A stretch of 62,776 nucleotides of DNA, taken from contig BGKB01000281.1 in the NCBI GenBank assembly GCA_003116975.1, forward strand, positions 1-62,776, in the 5' to 3' direction. The position numbers were made by a program, and so were the translations under genes. This DNA comes from Aurantiochytrium sp. KH105. Taxonomy: Eukaryota; Sar; Bigyra; Thraustochytrida; Thraustochytriidae. Below the pieces are notes generated by a model. It searched no databases, was not told the origin of the DNA, and worked only from the letters and a program-made list of their open reading frames with translations. Each line of letters begins with the position of its first letter. Within the stretch, counting starts at the first letter, position 1. This document shows, in pieces, positions 1 to 9,279 of the stretch.

Positions 1-173
1 AAATCAGTGCTAAAAACGCACTTCAGAAAGACGTTCCGCTGCCGAGTTCCGCCGGCCCCCTCTGGAGTTCTCCGCAGGTTCTCCTCGCGCGTGTTCTCCT
101 CAACTCCGAGGAGGTACCCGCCAAGGCGGAGGATCGCCGCCTCGGAGGGCAGCAAGCAAAACCAAAACCAAGG
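1..173. other. Upstream flank of the HIT gene
   Basis: GC-rich sequence before the first ATG of the HIT-domain gene. It probably holds 5' UTR and promoter. No TATA-like box or recognisable site is seen. Confidence 0.3.
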
Positions 174-1526
174 ATGGTCAGGCAGACTGGAGAGACCCCG
201 CTTCTCGCGCGCGCCAGAGCGTGTGGATGCGCGAGCGGCGCTTCGTCCCCGCAAGAAGGACCGTGCGCATGCGTGCCCGGCGCAACAGGGCGAGGAGGCC
301 AGAGGTCGGGCGACGAGGACGAGCTCGTGTACAAACTGGTTCAGGGAACAGAGCTGAGGCCGGAGTCGGTATTGGCGCAAAAGTCAGCTGCTACGTGCAA
401 GTCTGGAAAGTACGCCACAGCGGAGCTGCTGCAGAGTGCAGGGCAGCCTCATGAGGAGAAGGCCAAGACTTGCAGAATGCAAAGTCATGAGAGACTTTGG
501 GCGGAAGCTTTTAAACCGAATTCTTTCGCGCATGAACAGCAAGACGACGAACTGAGGGACGAATGGCACGAAGACCTGCACTCTGCCAAGAATCGCACGC
601 TCTCTGAGTCATGCACGAAGAATGGCTTGCTTTTCGCAAAAATTGCGCAGGGCGAGAAAATTTTGCCCCAGCACATTGGCCATCAAGGGTTCATGACCAA
701 GGGCAAGCGCGTTCTTGGATTCCGCGGCATCGCAGAGCACGATCTAGCGATCATTTGGCACATGCTCCTCATTCCGACTGGAGGGGTCGGGCAGGGCATG
801 GAATTAGGTGACATACGTCTTCGCTGGGTTTTTGACCTCCGACAGCGCGATATCCCGCTGTTAAAGGCTATGCGCGAGCAGGGCAAAGAATTTGTGCGCG
901 CTAACTACGATTATTTCGCCGAAAAGTGGGCCGGACAAGAGATACAGGGACATGACATTGAATACTGGCTGCAGCCGGAGAATCTCCAATTTGGTTTCCA
1001 CACAGACCCAACCGTGGGTTATTTACATTGCCATCTTCTCGTTGGACCCGTCACGGAATTTGGCTATATACCAGCGTATCAGAATTCCTGGTTTCCTTTG
1101 GATGAAGTCTTGCGCATTCTCGAGGAAAGGAACCCGAACATCGTCGAATTGCGTGATGAATCAACCACACAAGCGCCATGTGAAGCTCGTCGTCCTAAAG
1201 GGGAACGAAAGGACGTGAAGCAGAGTCCAAAGCCCGTGGCAGCTGAGAGAGATTTTGTGGCAGCTGAGAGAGATTTTGCGGTGGGTGTTGTGGATTCTAG
1301 AGCAGAGTGCTTTCATTTATTATCCATGTCACGCTTGGCTTCACTCTTGTCATGCGCTCCCCAGCACTGGAATGTAAATGCTCGATGTGCAGATTCTCGA
1401 TATGCATGTAAACAGGCCTTCAAATTCAGCGGTCTGACGTTACGAGAGCACGATGAAAGCAGGTTTGATTCTTTCAGGGTAGAATTCGAGGAACCCGTCT
1501 TGCGCACCGCAGTATCTTTTTCTTAA
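174..1526 (+). CDS. HIT-fold (histidine triad-like) protein
   Basis: The 450-residue frame opens with an ATG at 174 in a good purine context. Residues about 150-300 follow the HIT fold: an FxxIxxGE-like opening (FAKIAQGE, 154-161), a strand ending in HMLLIPT (196-202), a helix rich in Leu (PLLKAMREQ), and the triad region YLHCHLL at 283-289. HIT proteins are nucleotidyl hydrolases or transferases (HINT, Fhit, aprataxin, DcpS). The central His, the usual nucleophile, and the third His are kept, but the first His of the triad is Tyr. The first 140 residues and the tail after about 330 are low in complexity and may be disordered. Two perfect copies of a 21-bp unit sit in the tail (1236-1277). 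The subfamily is not settled; a DcpS-like or fungal-type HIT protein is possible. Its stop faces the stop of the histidine kinase. Confidence 0.65.
   Translation: MVRQTGETPLLARARACGCASGASSPQEGPCACVPGATGRGGQRSGDEDELVYKLVQGTELRPESVLAQKSAATCKSGKYATAELLQSAGQPHEEKAKTCRMQSHERLWAEAFKPNSFAHEQQDDELRDEWHEDLHSAKNRTLSESCTKNGLLFAKIAQGEKILPQHIGHQGFMTKGKRVLGFRGIAEHDLAIIWHMLLIPTGGVGQGMELGDIRLRWVFDLRQRDIPLLKAMREQGKEFVRANYDYFAEKWAGQEIQGHDIEYWLQPENLQFGFHTDPTVGYLHCHLLVGPVTEFGYIPAYQNSWFPLDEVLRILEERNPNIVELRDESTTQAPCEARRPKGERKDVKQSPKPVAAERDFVAAERDFAVGVVDSRAECFHLLSMSRLASLLSCAPQHWNVNARCADSRYACKQAFKFSGLTLREHDESRFDSFRVEFEEPVLRTAVSFS
1236..1277 (+). repeat. Perfect 21-bp in-frame tandem duplication
   Basis: Two identical 21-bp units lie head to tail in the C-terminal tail of the HIT gene. 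They repeat seven codons (VAAERDF), so the frame is kept. This looks like recent replication slippage. Confidence 0.85.
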
Positions 1527-1816
1527 TCCAAGGAAGCAGGATTATTACCCTCTAATACCTCCAGAGAGGGATCACGAGGACAGTGAATTGCTTATTGAAA
1601 TTTAATGCAGGCAGTAGGCCAAGACCTTAGCCGAGATCATGTAAGCCGTTGAACGAGAGTTAAAATTCTTCCCTACTACTTTTACAGAACTCACTTTCGA
1701 GCAAATCACCTCCTTTGTAGCTAGCTATACATGACTGAAAAGAAAGGAATTACAATAAAATTGCGCGACTTGATCCTGGGAAATACAAGTTCACGTACGG
1801 AGCGCCGCGGCCTCAA
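1527..1816. other. Convergent 3' spacer (HIT / histidine kinase)
   Basis: A 290-bp spacer between two facing stop codons. It is more AT-rich than its flanks and should hold both 3' UTRs and polyadenylation sites. An AATAAA-like stretch (acaataaaa) is near 1755 on the + strand. No other structure is seen. Confidence 0.4.
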
Positions 1817-4171
1817 TCACGTCCGTGCTCTCGGAGTCGGAGACTGTGATCGTTGCGGACGAGCGCGGGATGGCGGTCCAGCGTTACCGTTTGTAGCCTT
1901 GACGGAGCCAACGTCGAGGCCAAGATAGACCAAGAGATTTGAAAGATCGCCTCCCTTTTGCCAAATGGTGTTGCATCCAGCCTCACGCATGTTTTGAACT
2001 TGCACCAAGTCCTCTTCACCCGTGACGCCAATGATGGGTCCTTCAAATCCCAGCGCGCGGATGCGACGTGTGGCTTCGAGGCCATCACAAGTCCCTGGCA
2101 TATACTGATCCATTGTAATTGCGTCGAATGTGGCACCATCGTTTCCGTTTCCATGACGAACCAAGTCCACCGCTGACTCGCCATCCGAGGCCTCTATGAT
2201 GTTAAGCGTGACGCCAACCTTGGCTGCCTGGCGGCAAATGTAATTCCTGAGCATTAAGCGATTCGGCATACTGTCGTCGACAATGAGAATGCGTTCGGGT
2301 GTGCGTCGCTGCGCATTTTGACTGCTTCTACAACTAACATCTGTACTGTCTTCTGCACGCAACGGCCCGGTCCGGCGTCTCCTCCGCACGCGTGATGCCA
2401 CGGACCCAAACCCTCCCGGCGCCGAGAGCGCCATCGCGCTGGACCACGACGAGTTTGATGGACTCGTGGGTTTCGGTGCTGACGAAGAGGAAAAGGAGGA
2501 AGAAGAGGAAGAAGAGGAGGACGAGGACGAAGATGACGATGAAGAAGCAAAAGCAGACGATGAAGTTGGAGCAGACAACGAAGCGAGAGATGCTGGATCG
2601 GGTGGACCATGCAAAAGTTGGTTCCGAGATAATGAGGCCGAAAGTGGATTGTGAGTCCGGGGCAATGGTCTTGAAGGGGAGTGCACATAATGAGCGTCTT
2701 GAAGAGGAAGCCAAAGGCTGACCTCAAAAATACTTCCCTCGCCAACGCGAGAGGTTACCTTGATCGTACCACCTTCATAGGATTCAATGATACGTTTGGC
2801 AAAGGAAAGTCCAAGACCTGAGCCTCCTCGGTCAAGGGCGTCGCCCGTCCGGCTACGCTTGAAGGGCTTGAAAATGTCGACGAGGGCATCGGCGTCAATG
2901 CCACTTCCGGTATCGGATACCACAATGAGAAGCTTTGCCTTGCGTTTATTCAAGTTTGCTTCTGCGCTCATGAGAACGCGGACATCGCCATTTGAGGGCG
3001 TGAATTTGATGGCGTTGCTCACGAGGTTGTTGAGCGCCTGTGCAAGTAGAGAGAGTGACCCATTGACCAAGGGAATGGCTTGTACAGAGGGGTCTTCAAT
3101 GAGCTGAAAGTTGACCGATCCTTGTTCACGGTCGCTCGCAATCGTAGTTGTGGCAAAGCTGCGCAGCTGAAGAGCAAGGTCGCGTGACACGGAAAAGGGC
3201 CTCGACTGACCTCGCCAGGCGGCGGAGCGGTCACCTTCCATGCGCGAGAGGTGCAATATATTCTCCATGAGCGAAGAGATATTCTTGTGCGCGCGCTCGA
3301 GGATCTTGACATCTTGACGTGCTTCCAACGTCATGGTGTGATTGCTCGTGAGCGAATCGAGCGCGAGAGAACCAGCGAAGAAGTGATTGCGATACTCATG
3401 ACTGACAAAGTGAAAGACGGTTCGAAGATGATTCACCTTGGAAGCCTCCACGGCAGACACCTCACAAAGGAGGAGCTTGGCGCGGAGCGTGGCGTAAATT
3501 AGCAAAATAAGGAGGAGAACCACAGAGAAACGCGAGGTGACTTTGGAGATCCCCATTTCGACAATATCGTCTAGGCTGAGTTCTGCATCGCGGCAAGCGC
3601 AGTAGGAGATGATCGCGAAATTGGAAAGACTTGCCGCGAAAGAGTCGCGGATCAAGCAGGTGACCAGAATGCGGTGCCACATGACCGAATAATAGAACGA
3701 CGACATGTTCCAATTCGCTTTCAGGACAAAGCTACTCGCTCGTCCGCTCAAAAAGAAGATTGGATCCAAGGCAGCATAATGAAATCGCATGGCCAGAGGA
3801 TATCTGTGCGCGGCATACGTGAGCAAGATAAGGAGAAAGATAACTTGAGCGCAGCGGGTCCCGACGACGCTTCTGAACTCAGGGCCGCTTGTAGCCATGT
3901 CCGGGATGACGATGAGGGCCACAATGAGAGTCATGATGACGACACCATTATTTGCGCGGCGAAGCCAGCCCAGCCGAATCTCCTCGAGCCTCGCGGCTTG
4001 GTCTGGGTTAGGCGCAGCGCCAAGTGCGCGATCGATGCGTGGGCCTAGCCCGAGCGTTAGCGCCAACTCCACGCGCGGCGTCTGTCTAAAAGTATAGCGG
4101 AGGGCTGCGTCTGCGCGCTTCCCCGCGGCCTCGGCCACCGTTTGGGCGACCTCGAGCAGCTCGATGACCAT
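1817..4171 (-). CDS. Membrane-bound hybrid histidine kinase / response regulator
   Basis: A two-component phosphorelay sensor of 784 residues, counted from the ATG at 4171; the frame runs further upstream but has no other ATG. An N-terminal membrane region has several hydrophobic segments (about 77-90, 108-122, 216-235) and no obvious extracytoplasmic domain. Then come a HisKA dimerisation helix with H-box FHFVSHEYRN (phospho-His about 258), an HATPase_c domain with N-box NLVSNAIKF (Asn about 382), G1 DTGSGID and G2 GGSGLGLS, a long serine-rich linker (about 520-610), and a receiver domain with the acidic pair VDD (632-633), phospho-Asp in MDQYMP (688) and conserved Lys (739). All catalytic residues are present, so it should autophosphorylate and pass phosphate to its own receiver. 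The ligand is unknown. It is transcribed away from the repeat-rich 4.2-7.4 kb region. Confidence 0.9.
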   Translation of the reverse strand: MVIELLEVAQTVAEAAGKRADAALRYTFRQTPRVELALTLGLGPRIDRALGAAPNPDQAARLEEIRLGWLRRANNGVVIMTLIVALIVIPDMATSGPEFRSVVGTRCAQVIFLLILLTYAAHRYPLAMRFHYAALDPIFFLSGRASSFVLKANWNMSSFYYSVMWHRILVTCLIRDSFAASLSNFAIISYCACRDAELSLDDIVEMGISKVTSRFSVVLLLILLIYATLRAKLLLCEVSAVEASKVNHLRTVFHFVSHEYRNHFFAGSLALDSLTSNHTMTLEARQDVKILERAHKNISSLMENILHLSRMEGDRSAAWRGQSRPFSVSRDLALQLRSFATTTIASDREQGSVNFQLIEDPSVQAIPLVNGSLSLLAQALNNLVSNAIKFTPSNGDVRVLMSAEANLNKRKAKLLIVVSDTGSGIDADALVDIFKPFKRSRTGDALDRGGSGLGLSFAKRIIESYEGGTIKVTSRVGEGSIFEVSLWLPLQDAHYVHSPSRPLPRTHNPLSASLSRNQLLHGPPDPASLASLSAPTSSSAFASSSSSSSSSSSSSSSSSFSSSSAPKPTSPSNSSWSSAMALSAPGGFGSVASRVRRRRRTGPLRAEDSTDVSCRSSQNAQRRTPERILIVDDSMPNRLMLRNYICRQAAKVGVTLNIIEASDGESAVDLVRHGNGNDGATFDAITMDQYMPGTCDGLEATRRIRALGFEGPIIGVTGEEDLVQVQNMREAGCNTIWQKGGDLSNLLVYLGLDVGSVKATNGNAGPPSRARPQRSQSPTPRART

Positions 4172-4590
4172 CTCGCTTCTCAGCAGCGCCGGGTCGCTGC
4201 GTCGCGCTACTCGCGCGTCCGCGTCCGCGTCTGCGTCCGCGCGTCGGCCCAGGTCTGGTCGCGCGACGTCGAGCGCGCGACGCCTATGGCAGCTTTGCGT
4301 TGGCTTTTTTATCCGACAAGTGATGTTGGCCAAAGAGAAGCAAAACTTTCTTCATCGTCGCTGGCTGGTCAATGCAATGCATCAAGAAGCGACAAATGGA
4401 CCAAGAACGAATAAAGTTTGATCCAGCACCAACCAGCACCAAGTGGCAATGGCTAATTGTAGTAGATCTCCGTGAGCCTTGCGATGGACGTACGGCGATC
4501 ATCTTGCCTGCTTAGCGCCCAAGAGGTTGCCGTTGTCCTCTGCTTACTCACAGTCAGTCGTCCGCGTGGATTTTCAAAGCTTGCTTATTT

Positions 4591-4877
<287 letters not shown>

Positions 4878-5379
4878 AGTTTATCGCAAGCAAGTCATTA
4901 CAAGTCACCATGGTCAATCGTTGCGGCCTTTGCGTGAGCATCACTCGATGTGGGCATTATTTTCTGCAACTGCTTTGCTCGCAGCAGCCCACTACGACAG
5001 CCCTTTTCGCGCGTAAAAAATCGACACCTCTACTTCACCGTGGCATCGCGCACGCGACCGCGCGGTACGTACGTATGCACTGCACATGGCTAGAACGCTG
5101 GCAATAAACGATGGTCCCAAACATCAACACGGTCCCGCCGTTCAGAGAGTTACGCGCGCGCGAAACACCGTACACACATACAGGCGCGTACACAAACAGA
5201 TACGGCAGACACGCGCCGACAACCGCCTCCTGCTCCGGGGCTCTCTCCTCCGACCCGCCCGTAACCTGGAAAGTTGGTCTTCTCGGCGACGGAACCCGTG
5301 CAGCGGCGCCTCGCGATACCGCACGGGGCTCGGAGCCCTGGAGCTGCAGCCAGCACAGCAGCACGTTGGGGCAGGCAGC

Positions 5380-5402
5380 TGCAGCAGCAGCAGCAGCAGC
5401 TG
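5380..5402 (+). repeat. CAG trinucleotide run
   Basis: A short CAG/AGC run in the gene-poor region. It is probably noncoding. Confidence 0.85.
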
Positions 5403-6020
5403 AGCAGGCGCGAGACGACTGTGACCCTCGTCGATGCGATCAGCTAGCAGCAGCAGAGTCTGAGCTTACGGCTCGGTGCGTCCTGCGAACAAGAGCACGT
5501 GCACCGCTGCCGCCGACTGCGACTGCGACATGCAGCTGGCAGCTGGCACGGCGAGCATAAATCGTATAGGCTGCGATGCGTGCGTGGATGCGCGTGTGTG
5601 CGTGTGCACTCTTGACAACATTTCCGTGCCGCCCGACCCTCACTCTTGACGCGCCCATCACGCTCGCTCCACATGCCACGCCTCTAAAAATGCCCGCGTC
5701 AGTGGCTGGGTTGGCCTAGCCTACTTCTGCGACAGCGCCCTCCTCGCTCTCGCGTTCTCTCTCCTCTCGTCACGGTCATCGCGAGGCTGTCGTCCTCCTC
5801 CGCGTTGACGCTGCCGCCGTCACTGTCGTGCACGCGGCAGGTGGGCTTGCTATCTCTCACGGCCCGAATCAATCCAAGAGCGCTCGGAACATTCACAACA
5901 GCCATGCCAGCTGCAGCTGCAGCTGCAACTAGGATGGCGTGCGTGCCGAGTTCTCCTTCTCGCCACTCTTGAACGTGGCCAAGGCCTGGCGTGGCATAGC
6001 ATTGCACGCCCAAGACGGCA

Positions 6021-6110
6021 GCCAAGCCAAGCCAAGCCAAGCCAAGCCAAGCCAAACCAAGCCAAGCTAAGCCAAGCCAAGCCAAGCCAAGCCAAGCCAA
6101 GCCAAGCCAA
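6021..6110 (+). repeat. GCCAA pentanucleotide array, 18 units
   Basis: Eighteen head-to-tail 5-bp units of GCCAA with two single-base variants (ACCAA, GCTAA). On the minus strand it reads as WLGLA repeats, which are artefacts. It resembles the other AAGC/GGCT-themed simple repeats of this window. Confidence 0.95.
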
Positions 6111-7464
6111 GCAGCCAGCCTGTGCAGCGCGTGCACGCTTCATGCCACAAGCACCCAGCAAGGCATCCTAGTCCAAGTCAGCGTCTGCGTGTGTTAGAAA
6201 CCTAGTTCGGGCTTGTTCTCGCGCGCCGCCCGGTCCTCCCTGGAAGTCTGCGCCCTTCCCGCGGCGCGCAGGACGGACGACCGCAGCCTCGAAAGCTGCT
6301 GCTGCAGCTGCATCCAGCCAGCCAGCCAGCCTCGCACGCACCACGATAGTGGTGTGGCTGTGGCAGGCGTGCGCGACAAATAGCTTGGCTGCTGCAGCTG
6401 CACCGTGCAGTGTCATGCATCCGATGCGACTATCATCTGCAGCCGCATCGGCCAGTGGCCGCAGAGCCAAGGCGCAGCATGCATACAGGAGTAAGAAAGA
6501 AGACCTCCGCCGCGTGCGTGCCGGCCTCCGGCGTGCACCGCGAGAAGTGACTGTAGTAAAGACCTGGCTTGTGAAAAAACAAAAATCGACATCCACCAAA
6601 TCAATGCTTGGGAACGAACGAACGGTAGAAATATTTATTACCAAGACAAGCAAACAAGGGGAAGAAAGGAGCGGCGCCGAGAAAGAATGGAAAGCGGAGA
6701 TGAGTGATGCGATGGGGCGGGCGTCGACGCGGGCCTGGCTCGCTCGCTCGCTCGCTCGAAGCTTGAAGTTGCTACGCAGGATAGCCGGGTTGCTGCCTGC
6801 CTGCTGCTGCTTCACTTGAACCAAGTCGGAGGCCGGCTCGACTTTATCATACTCTTTGTCGCCCGCCTGCTCCAAGTTTGCTGTCGCGCGCGCGGCCCTC
6901 GCTTCCTCCCACTTCGAGGTGCGATAAATTCTGCGACGCAGCCTCGAGACCGCGAGACGCGCGAGGGCACGCGGACGCAGGAACAACACCGCGCGATATG
7001 CGCGAGTGGAGTGGGCGTGGGCTGCAGCTCGGGCTCGTTGTGTCGCCCGGGACGCGCGAGTGTGAAGACGCCGGCCCTCCCTGCCTCTAGACCTCCCTGC
7101 CTGCGCACGAGCCTTGATTGACTGACTGACTGACTCACTGTTGTAGGGGCAGAGCCGTAACGCTAGAAACGCCTCGACTCGACTCGCCGCACGCGTGCCC
7201 TAAGACCCGAGGCAAGCAAGCAAAGCACGCGGGCCCGGGCCAGCGGAGCAGAGCAAAACTGCAACTCGAGGCGAGAGGGCGGAGAGAGGGAGCAGGGGGC
7301 TCGCGAGCAGAGCCAGCAAGCGGCCCGCCTGCCCGACGCTCGCCACGTGCGAGGCCTTCTTCTGTCGTGCTTACTTACTTTCTTTCGGGGTGCTATACTG
7401 TCTTGTTGTGTCAGTCGGTCATCGCACGTGTTGAGATCTGCGTTCGGGAGGGACCCGGGAGAAA

Positions 7465-8838
7465 ATGCCTTGGCTGGAGAAGTCGCTCGCGCGAAGGCTT
7501 GCCGATGGGGAAGTCTCCGCGCGAGAGCTGACCAAGGAAGGCCGCTCGCCCTCGAGCTCGATCGCGACAGTTGGCAACGATCCGGAGCACGACGCCGAGG
7601 GACAGCCCGCAGATGAGGACCGCGACATCCTCTTCATCCACGTGCCGCGCTGCGGAGGGACCAGTCTCACCAAGCTCTTCAAGGTCCCGCAAAAGGCCGC
7701 AGAGTACCGCGGTCTCTACCATAAGGTCGGCCTCAAGTACTTCTTTTACAGATACGGACTCCTCGAGAAGGCCAACTTTCCCTTTTTCACGATCGAGAAT
7801 TTCATTGTCTGCTGCAGTCTCGGCATCAGTACCGCCATCTGGTACTCGGGCCTCATCAAGCCCATCACGCCTCTCTGTACCCCAGCGCAAGAGGCCAACG
7901 GCTTTGCCTGCCCGCCCAGTCTGCTCACCATCGTCATGTACGCGTGCGCCATTCTCATGTTCTGCAGCTCTACCTTCTTCTTCACCGCACCCATTTCGGG
8001 CCGCATTGACTTTGTGCGCCGCCTCTACGCCATCTTTGTAGGCCAGATTCTCTGCAACCTCACCGAGGCAGAAAAATGGCTCACAGGCGTCAGCCGGCGC
8101 GGCTACGTCGTACACTTTACGCTCAACAAGGTCATCAAATATGGTTTCCTGCGCAAGTCAGATCTTGACAACATTGAGTCCTTCTCCGTTGTGCGCAACC
8201 CATACTCGCGCATGGTCTCCATCTACATGTACAATCGCTTCGGACCTCTTGAGTCCTTTGAGCACTTTGTTGAAAGCTGGTACAAAAAGTGGAAGGCCTA
8301 CAAGAAAACCGGAGATACCGAGGAGTGGAACGTCTACTGCCATGTACTTCCCATGTACGAATTCACACACGAAAAACAACGCCAGCTCATTGACTGCGTC
8401 GTCAAGCAGGAGAACCTCCGCGGAATCGTCAATGGCACCCTCAACGAATGCTTTCACAAGGACGAGTCCGCGCCGATTCCCCCGATAGTGCTCCAGGCTC
8501 TCCGCGACATGCCGCATTCGAACCGCCGTAAGCGCGCGAAACCGTGGCAAGATTACTACAACCGTCGCACAGCGCGACTCGTCTACGAAATGTACAAAGA
8601 GGACTTTACCATCTTCAAGTACGATGCACACATTCCTGGACGTCCCGAGCTCGATGAAGCTCTTGCAAGCACGTCTTTCGACGCTGACACAGACTACCTC
8701 GGCGAGCAAGCTCCGCAGACCGAGGCTGAGAAGGAGGCCAGGCAAGCTCCCTCTCTCGTCGCGCACCCGCCTGCCCCTCATTCCCTTGCAAGTCACGATT
8801 CCTATGATTCGGAGACCAGCGTTGATGTCTCCATCTAA
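7465..8838 (+). CDS. Sulfotransferase-family protein with an inserted membrane hairpin
   Basis: A 457-residue protein starting at ATG 7465 (context gaaaATGcc). The PAPS 5'-phosphosulfate-binding loop is IHVPRCGGTS at about 58-67, and the 3'-phosphate-binding element is SFSVVRNPYSRMVS at about 239-252. Both match the sulfotransferase_2 / carbohydrate sulfotransferase type, which moves sulfate from PAPS to sugars or lipids. About 170 residues separate them, including two strongly hydrophobic stretches (about 111-131 and 152-174), so the fold is split by a probable membrane hairpin. Golgi enzymes of this family normally have one N-terminal anchor instead. The C-terminus (380-457) is acidic and Ser-rich. 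The substrate is unknown; sulfated wall scales or galactans would suit a thraustochytrid, but this is only inference. Confidence 0.8.
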   Translation: MPWLEKSLARRLADGEVSARELTKEGRSPSSSIATVGNDPEHDAEGQPADEDRDILFIHVPRCGGTSLTKLFKVPQKAAEYRGLYHKVGLKYFFYRYGLLEKANFPFFTIENFIVCCSLGISTAIWYSGLIKPITPLCTPAQEANGFACPPSLLTIVMYACAILMFCSSTFFFTAPISGRIDFVRRLYAIFVGQILCNLTEAEKWLTGVSRRGYVVHFTLNKVIKYGFLRKSDLDNIESFSVVRNPYSRMVSIYMYNRFGPLESFEHFVESWYKKWKAYKKTGDTEEWNVYCHVLPMYEFTHEKQRQLIDCVVKQENLRGIVNGTLNECFHKDESAPIPPIVLQALRDMPHSNRRKRAKPWQDYYNRRTARLVYEMYKEDFTIFKYDAHIPGRPELDEALASTSFDADTDYLGEQAPQTEAEKEARQAPSLVAHPPAPHSLASHDSYDSETSVDVSI

Positions 8839-9035
8839 GAAGGTAGAAGAGGGCAAAGTTGAAGAGGACAGATATTAGGCAGGTAAAAGCGTTCGTTCAT
8901 TGCTGGCGCCTCCTCCCTCCCTCTCTCCCTCCCTGTGCGCAAGAGTTCGCCGTGAATGTGTCCCATCTCGTTGATCGATTGCTTTGGTCGTGCGCTGTAT
9001 TTATTTATATACGGTGGCCATTCAAGATGATGCTG

Positions 9036-9084
<49 letters not shown>

Positions 9085-9279
9085 GACGTTGTTGTTGTTA
9101 TTGTTGACGTTATTGGTGTTATTGATATTGAGGACTTGGTGGTTTGCCAACCCCATGAAATAAAGAACAATAAATCTTATTGGTACACTACAATGCCATT
9201 CCCTTTTCTCCTTCTTCTTTGTTTCTCAAAAAAGTCTTCCTTTCACAAACCCTTCACGCAGACGTGCTCCCAGCGTATA
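8839..9279. other. Convergent 3' spacer with TTG array
   Basis: Spacer between the stops of the sulfotransferase-like gene and the IQ-motif gene. It includes a TTG microsatellite and AATAAA-type signals near 9159-9173 on the + strand, a likely polyadenylation region for the upstream gene. Confidence 0.5.
9036..9110 (+). repeat. TTG trinucleotide microsatellite
   Basis: About 16 uninterrupted TTG units to 9085, then interrupted units (with GAC and TTA changes) to about 9110. It lies in a 3' spacer. Confidence 0.93.

Noticed and set aside
5699..6161. Frames with WLGLA repeats on the minus strand
   Set aside because: They translate the GCCAA array. No domain or conserved flank.
6168..6989. 273-residue minus-strand frame
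   Set aside because: Low complexity, Ala/Arg/Ser-rich, spans simple repeats, no domain. Likely compositional.
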